This document shows positions 60,694-64,000 of a stretch of 64,000 nt of DNA, piece after piece; positions within the stretch are counted from its first letter, which is position 1; each line of letters opens with the position of its first letter. A model generated the notes under the pieces. It searched no databases, was not told the DNA's origin, and was given only the letters and a program-made list of their open reading frames with translations. The DNA lies in the NCBI GenBank assembly GCA_900466745.1, contig UBNE01000043.1, positions 1 through 64,000 on the forward strand. The letters are read 5' to 3'. A program made the position numbers and the translations under genes. Source of the stretch: Hyphomicrobiales bacterium (GTDB lineage Bacteria > Pseudomonadota > Alphaproteobacteria > Rhizobiales > Beijerinckiaceae).

Positions 60694-61455
60694 ATGCGTC
60701 GCGTTCTCGGCCTCCTGGCCGCCCTGTTGCTGTCCGTCCTCGCATCCGCCGGAGCCCAGGCCGGCGTCGAGGTGAGGGTCGACATCGCCGCCCAGCGCAT
60801 GACCGTCACCGCCCCCGACGGCGAGGTCCATGACTGGAAGATCTCCTCCGGCCGCAAGGGCTTCCGCTCGCCGAACGGCGTCTACCGGCCGACGCGCCTC
60901 GAAAAGAACTGGTATTCCCGCAAATATGGCGGGGCGATGCCCCATTCCGTGTTCTTCCGCGGCGGCTACGCCATCCACGGCACCACCTCGGTCGGCGCGC
61001 TCGGCCGCCCGGCCTCGCATGGCTGCATCAGGCTGCATCCGGCCAACGCCGCCAAGCTCTTCGCGCTGGTGAAGAAATACGGCGCGGGCCAGACGCGCAT
61101 CGCGCTCACCGGCGCCGCGCCCGACAACCTCTCCCGCTTCGCCAAGGCCAGGCCGCACAAGGCCGAGAAGGCCCATCTCGCCAAGGCCCATGCCGGCAAG
61201 CCGGGCGGCGGCAAGTCAATCGGCGGCAAGGCGCTTGCCGGCAAGCTGCATGGCGGCAAGGCGAAGCTCGCCAAGGCTTCCGTCTCGCAGGGCAGGCCGC
61301 ATCGCAGCGCCGCCGCCACGGCGAAGCAGGACCGCAGCCATGGCTGGGAAGCCGCGCGCGGCACGATCATGCTGCGGCCGACGATTCCGGCCAGCGCCTA
61401 TGGCTACCAGCCCTATTATCCGAGCGGATACGGCTACGGTTCCGGCTGGCGCTGA
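60694..61455 (+). CDS. L,D-transpeptidase with long Lys/His/Gly-rich tail
   Basis: 253 aa with a signal peptide (VLGLLAALLLSVLASAGAQA). The YkuD catalytic domain (about residues 28-130) has VEVRVDIAAQRMTV, the HGTTSVGALGRPASHGCIRL signature with nucleophile Cys near residue 111 and the upstream His. It forms 3-3 peptidoglycan cross-links or anchors proteins in the periplasm. Residues about 150-225 are a Lys/Ala/Gly/His low-complexity tail (HKAEKAHLAKAHAGKPGG, IGGKALAGKLHGGKAK). The end is aromatic and Gly/Tyr-rich (YGYQPYYPSGYGYGSGW). The last 22 bases overlap the convergent epimerase gene. Confidence 0.92.
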   Translation: MRRVLGLLAALLLSVLASAGAQAGVEVRVDIAAQRMTVTAPDGEVHDWKISSGRKGFRSPNGVYRPTRLEKNWYSRKYGGAMPHSVFFRGGYAIHGTTSVGALGRPASHGCIRLHPANAAKLFALVKKYGAGQTRIALTGAAPDNLSRFAKARPHKAEKAHLAKAHAGKPGGGKSIGGKALAGKLHGGKAKLAKASVSQGRPHRSAAATAKQDRSHGWEAARGTIMLRPTIPASAYGYQPYYPSGYGYGSGWR

Positions 61456-62342
61456 GGCGCGAGCGCTTCCGGGGCGATCCGCAGCCAGCCTTCCAGCGTC
61501 TCGCCGGGCCGCAGCCGCTTCAGCGGCGCGGCGGCGCGGGCGGCGGGCTCGCTCGGCGCGCCGATGGCGTGGCTCTGCGGCTCGACGCAGAGGAAATCCG
61601 CTCCGGCCGGCGCCCAGACCACCGGGCAGTCCAGGTTCCCGCTCGCCGCCAGCGCGATCGCGAGCCCGGAGGACGGCGTCTCGATCCGGGCGCGACCGTC
61701 CCAGCCGAGGAAGCTCCAGGCGGTGACCTCCTCGCGGCGGAAGGGTTCCGGCACGGCGTAGGGCCCGCCATCCGCGAAATCCCGCCGGCCGGTGGCGCGA
61801 AAGGCCGCGCCGAAGACGAGCGCGCCCTGCGCCCGCATGACGAGGCGCGTATCGCCGGCGCAGGGAAACCAGGGATGATGGCCGATGCCGTAGGGTAGTG
61901 CCGTGTCGGCCTCGTTCACGATCGAGAGCCGGACGGTCATACCGTCCTCCCCGAGCCCGATCTCCTGCCGGGCGCGGTAGCGATAGGGATCGGGGCCGGC
62001 GCTGCGGCGATGCTCGAGCACGGCATGGGCGCGGTCGTACCGCAGCACTTCCCATTCCGCCTGCCAGCCGAAGCCGTGGATGTTGCCGCCGGGATCGTTG
62101 CAGGGCACGAGGAAGCGCCGCTCGCCATCATCGATGACCCCGCCGAAGGCGCGGTTGGCGAAAGGCAGCATCGCCCATGTCCCGCAATGGTTCGGCGCCG
62201 CCGTCGAGGGCTGCACCGCGCCGGGCGGGCGCAGCAGCGCATGGTCGCGACCGTCGGGCGCCCGCCAGTCGAGGCGCGAAACGATGCCGCCGGCCTCGGG
62301 AAGGATCGTGGCCGTAAGGCCGGCGGCGGAGAGCGCGAGCAT
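61434..62342 (-). CDS. Aldose 1-epimerase (GalM-like)
   Basis: 302 aa from the chosen ATG (MLALSAAGLTATIL). Hexose mutarotase fold with LPEAGGIVSRLDWRAPDG, LPFANRAFGG, HGFGWQAEWEV (catalytic His), YGIGHHPWFPCAG and the C-terminal FLCVEPQSHAIGAPSEP (catalytic Glu). It interconverts sugar anomers. It lies beside a sugar-acid kinase on the opposite strand, suggesting a sugar utilisation neighbourhood. Confidence 0.9.
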   Translation of the reverse strand: MLALSAAGLTATILPEAGGIVSRLDWRAPDGRDHALLRPPGAVQPSTAAPNHCGTWAMLPFANRAFGGVIDDGERRFLVPCNDPGGNIHGFGWQAEWEVLRYDRAHAVLEHRRSAGPDPYRYRARQEIGLGEDGMTVRLSIVNEADTALPYGIGHHPWFPCAGDTRLVMRAQGALVFGAAFRATGRRDFADGGPYAVPEPFRREEVTAWSFLGWDGRARIETPSSGLAIALAASGNLDCPVVWAPAGADFLCVEPQSHAIGAPSEPAARAAAPLKRLRPGETLEGWLRIAPEALAPQRQPEP

Positions 62343-62468
62343 GGGGTGTCCCGAATCAGGATTCGCACCGAGATTCGCGCTCCCGCGGCCGGCGGACAAG
62401 CCGGTGCAAGCGGGCCTTGACCGCGCCCGTCGGGGCAGGGACATTCGCGCTCCCTTCTGGAGCCTGCC

Positions 62469-63365
62469 ATGCCCGAACCACTGATCGCGCTCGACTGGGG
62501 CACGACCCGCGCGCGCGCCTATCTGATCTCGGAGAGCGGCGAGGCCGTGCAGAAACGCCTCGCCGACCAGGGCATCCAGTCTGTTCCGGCCGGCGGCTAT
62601 CCGGCCGCCTTCGAGGCGCTGGCGGGCGATCTGCGCCGGGCCGCCCCCGAAGCCGCGATCGTGCTGGCCGGCATGGTCGGCAGCCGCAATGGCTGGGTCG
62701 AGGCGCCCTATGTCGCCTGCCCGGCCTCGCCGGAGGAGATCGCCGCCGCCGGCATCGCGGTCGACCTCGCCGCCGGGACCCGGGCGACGATCCTGCCGGG
62801 GCTGAGCTGCGACGACGGCGCCTTCGACGTGATGCGCGGCGAGGAGACGCTGGTCGTCGGCCTCGGCCTGGCGGACGGCCTCGCCTGCCTGCCCGGCACC
62901 CATTCGAAATGGGCGGAGATCCGCGGCGGCCGCATCACGCGCTTCGCCAGCTTCATGACCGGCGAGGTGTACGGGCTGCTGCGCAACCACTCGATCCTGG
63001 CGCGCCTCGCCGAGGAGCCCAGCGGCGAGGATGCCCGCGACGGCGCCGCGCGCGGCCTCGCCGCGGCCGCCCGCCCGGCCGGCCTGCTCAACGCCGCCTT
63101 CGCGGCGCGGACCGAGGTCCTCGCCGGCCGGATGAGCGGCGGCGCGGTCGGCCCCTTCCTCTCCGCGCTGCTGGCGGCGCAGGAGATCGCCGGCGCCCAG
63201 GCCCTGTTCGGCCGCACCGGCCGCATCCATCTCGTCGCCGACGGCATTCTGGCGGAAAGCTACGGCGCGGCCCTCGCCGCGGCGGGGATCGAAGTCGCCG
63301 TCACTGCGCCGGAGGCCGCCTTCATCGCCGGCGTGCGGCGCCTCGCCGCCGGCCTGGCCCGATGA
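62469..63365 (+). CDS. dgoK: 2-dehydro-3-deoxygalactonokinase (DgoK family)
   Basis: 298 aa. The signature LIALDWGTTRARAYLISESG, MVGSRNGWVEAPYVACPA, LPGLSCDDGAFDVMRGEET, CLPGTHSKWAEI and FASFMTGEVYGLL is typical of DgoK. It phosphorylates KDGal in the De Ley-Doudoroff galactonate route. The usual partner dgoA (KDPGal aldolase) is not beside it; instead a ribokinase-family gene follows with overlapping stop/start (ATGA). Confidence 0.93.
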   Translation: MPEPLIALDWGTTRARAYLISESGEAVQKRLADQGIQSVPAGGYPAAFEALAGDLRRAAPEAAIVLAGMVGSRNGWVEAPYVACPASPEEIAAAGIAVDLAAGTRATILPGLSCDDGAFDVMRGEETLVVGLGLADGLACLPGTHSKWAEIRGGRITRFASFMTGEVYGLLRNHSILARLAEEPSGEDARDGAARGLAAAARPAGLLNAAFAARTEVLAGRMSGGAVGPFLSALLAAQEIAGAQALFGRTGRIHLVADGILAESYGAALAAAGIEVAVTAPEAAFIAGVRRLAAGLAR

Positions 63366-64000
63366 TCGTCGTCTTCGGCTCGATCAATATCGACCTCGTC
63401 ACGCGGGTCGAGCGCCTGCCCGGCGCCGGCGAGACCGTGCTGGGGCCGGACTATGCGGTCCATCCCGGCGGCAAGGGCGCGAACCAGGCGCTCGCCGCGC
63501 GCCGCGCCGGCGCCGCCGTGACATTGATCGGGGCGGTCGGCCGCGACGATTTCGCCACGACGGCGCTGTCCCTGCTCGCGGCTGACGGAGTCGCGCTGCG
63601 CCATGTCGCCCGCCTGCCGGCCCCCACCGGGGCCGCCTTCATCGCCATCGACCCGGAGGGCGCGAACCAGATCATCGTCGCCGCCGGGGCCAATGCCGGG
63701 GCGCGACCCGACGCCCTGCGGGAAATGGCGCCCGGACCGGGCGACATCCTGCTGCTGCAGCGCGAGGTGCCGGAAGAGGCCTGCCTGGAGGCCGCGCGCC
63801 TGATGAAAAGCGCCGGCGGGCGCGTCGTCCTCAACCTCGCCCCGGCCGGAGCGCCGGCACCCGCCCTGCTCGACCTGCTCGACATCCTGGTCGTCAACGA
63901 ACACGAGGCGCGCGTGCTCGCCCAGTCGCTCGGCTGGCCGGAGTGCGAGCCGGACGCCATTGTCCGGCGGCTCGACGCCGAGCGGGGCATCGCCGGCATC
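63362..64000 (+). CDS. rbsK: Ribokinase (PfkB family), 3' end outside window
   Basis: 213 codons are visible with no stop before the window end. It begins at the ATG overlapping the dgoK stop: VVFGSINIDLVTRVERLPG, then HPGGKGANQALAARRAG, the first PfkB signature, and LIGAVGRDDFAT, GANQIIVAAGANAG and LDILVVNEHEARVL. The catalytic Asp motif would lie in the missing part. The expected reaction is phosphorylation of ribose or a related sugar. It is translationally coupled to dgoK, so the two probably share a sugar route. Confidence 0.92.
   Translation, partial: MIVVFGSINIDLVTRVERLPGAGETVLGPDYAVHPGGKGANQALAARRAGAAVTLIGAVGRDDFATTALSLLAADGVALRHVARLPAPTGAAFIAIDPEGANQIIVAAGANAGARPDALREMAPGPGDILLLQREVPEEACLEAARLMKSAGGRVVLNLAPAGAPAPALLDLLDILVVNEHEARVLAQSLGWPECEPDAIVRRLDAERGIAGI

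Noticed and set aside
61140..61380. Repeats in the L,D-transpeptidase tail as a CRISPR-like array
   Set aside because: The repeats are codon-level low complexity (AAG/GGC/GCC), without constant repeat length or spacers. No CRISPR array was seen anywhere in the window.

Overview
This window is a chromosomal segment of a high-GC (roughly 70% by eye) alphaproteobacterium, most likely a Hyphomicrobiales (Rhizobiales) member near Bosea or Methylobacterium. The grounds are the his/coaA gene order, a SAM-II riboswitch, a suhB/MmgR-like small RNA, an FYDLN-type acidic protein beside aroA-cmk, an AccD that has lost most of its zinc cysteines, and alphaproteobacterial promoters (CTTGAC / CTATNT). No phage, insertion sequence or CRISPR array is visible. 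It is mostly core genome with a few accessory insertions.

Layout. 1-5.2 kb: the end of a proline-rich OmpA-domain protein, two small genes, then a TPP riboswitch driving thiC-thiM. 5.2-9.7 kb: an exported protein and dnaK-dnaJ. 9.7-11.9 kb: CsbD-like stress protein, a divergent XRE regulator/membrane protein pair, and an apparently internally deleted phytase-esterase-like protein. 11.9-15.3 kb (minus strand): a methionine import operon, read as promoter, SAM-II riboswitch, 22-aa leader ORF, 83-aa ORF, 53-aa ORF, metN, metI, metQ, terminator. 15.4-16.4 kb: DUF2946 protein and PCuAC copper chaperone. 16.4-25.6 kb: membrane-anchored protein, GST, Bcr/CflA transporter, cold-shock protein, FAH/DapA-family catabolic pair, YbhN-like membrane protein, small basic stress protein, malic enzyme.

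25.7-39.7 kb: a membrane chemoreceptor-like protein, mutS, then hisB-DUF2628-hisH-hisA, interrupted by a small-RNA gene and an antisense, lower-GC DUF3800 gene before hisF-hisE-coaA; then a YqaA-like protein, RidA, a helical-repeat protein and an aminotransferase. 40-47.6 kb: cobQ, a TetR regulator, a set of three surface-polysaccharide enzymes (nucleotide-sugar 4,6-dehydratase, reductase, polyprenyl-phosphate sugar transferase), and a stand-alone FlbD-type Fis HTH protein. 47.9-53.5 kb: VOC protein, MFS transporter, tRNA-Ala(GGC), FYDLN protein, aroA-cmk, DUF1194 protein. 53.5-64 kb: hrpB, divergent trpA-accD-folC, a lipoprotein, aldo/keto reductase, L,D-transpeptidase, aldose 1-epimerase, and a sugar-acid kinase/ribokinase pair cut by the window end.

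The most unusual parts are the SAM-II controlled metNIQ operon with three small leading ORFs, and the his operon, which now contains an sRNA gene with its own promoter, a candidate operator and a terminator, plus an antisense DUF3800 gene. Start sites marked as chosen were set by eye from Shine-Dalgarno spacing and family N-termini.
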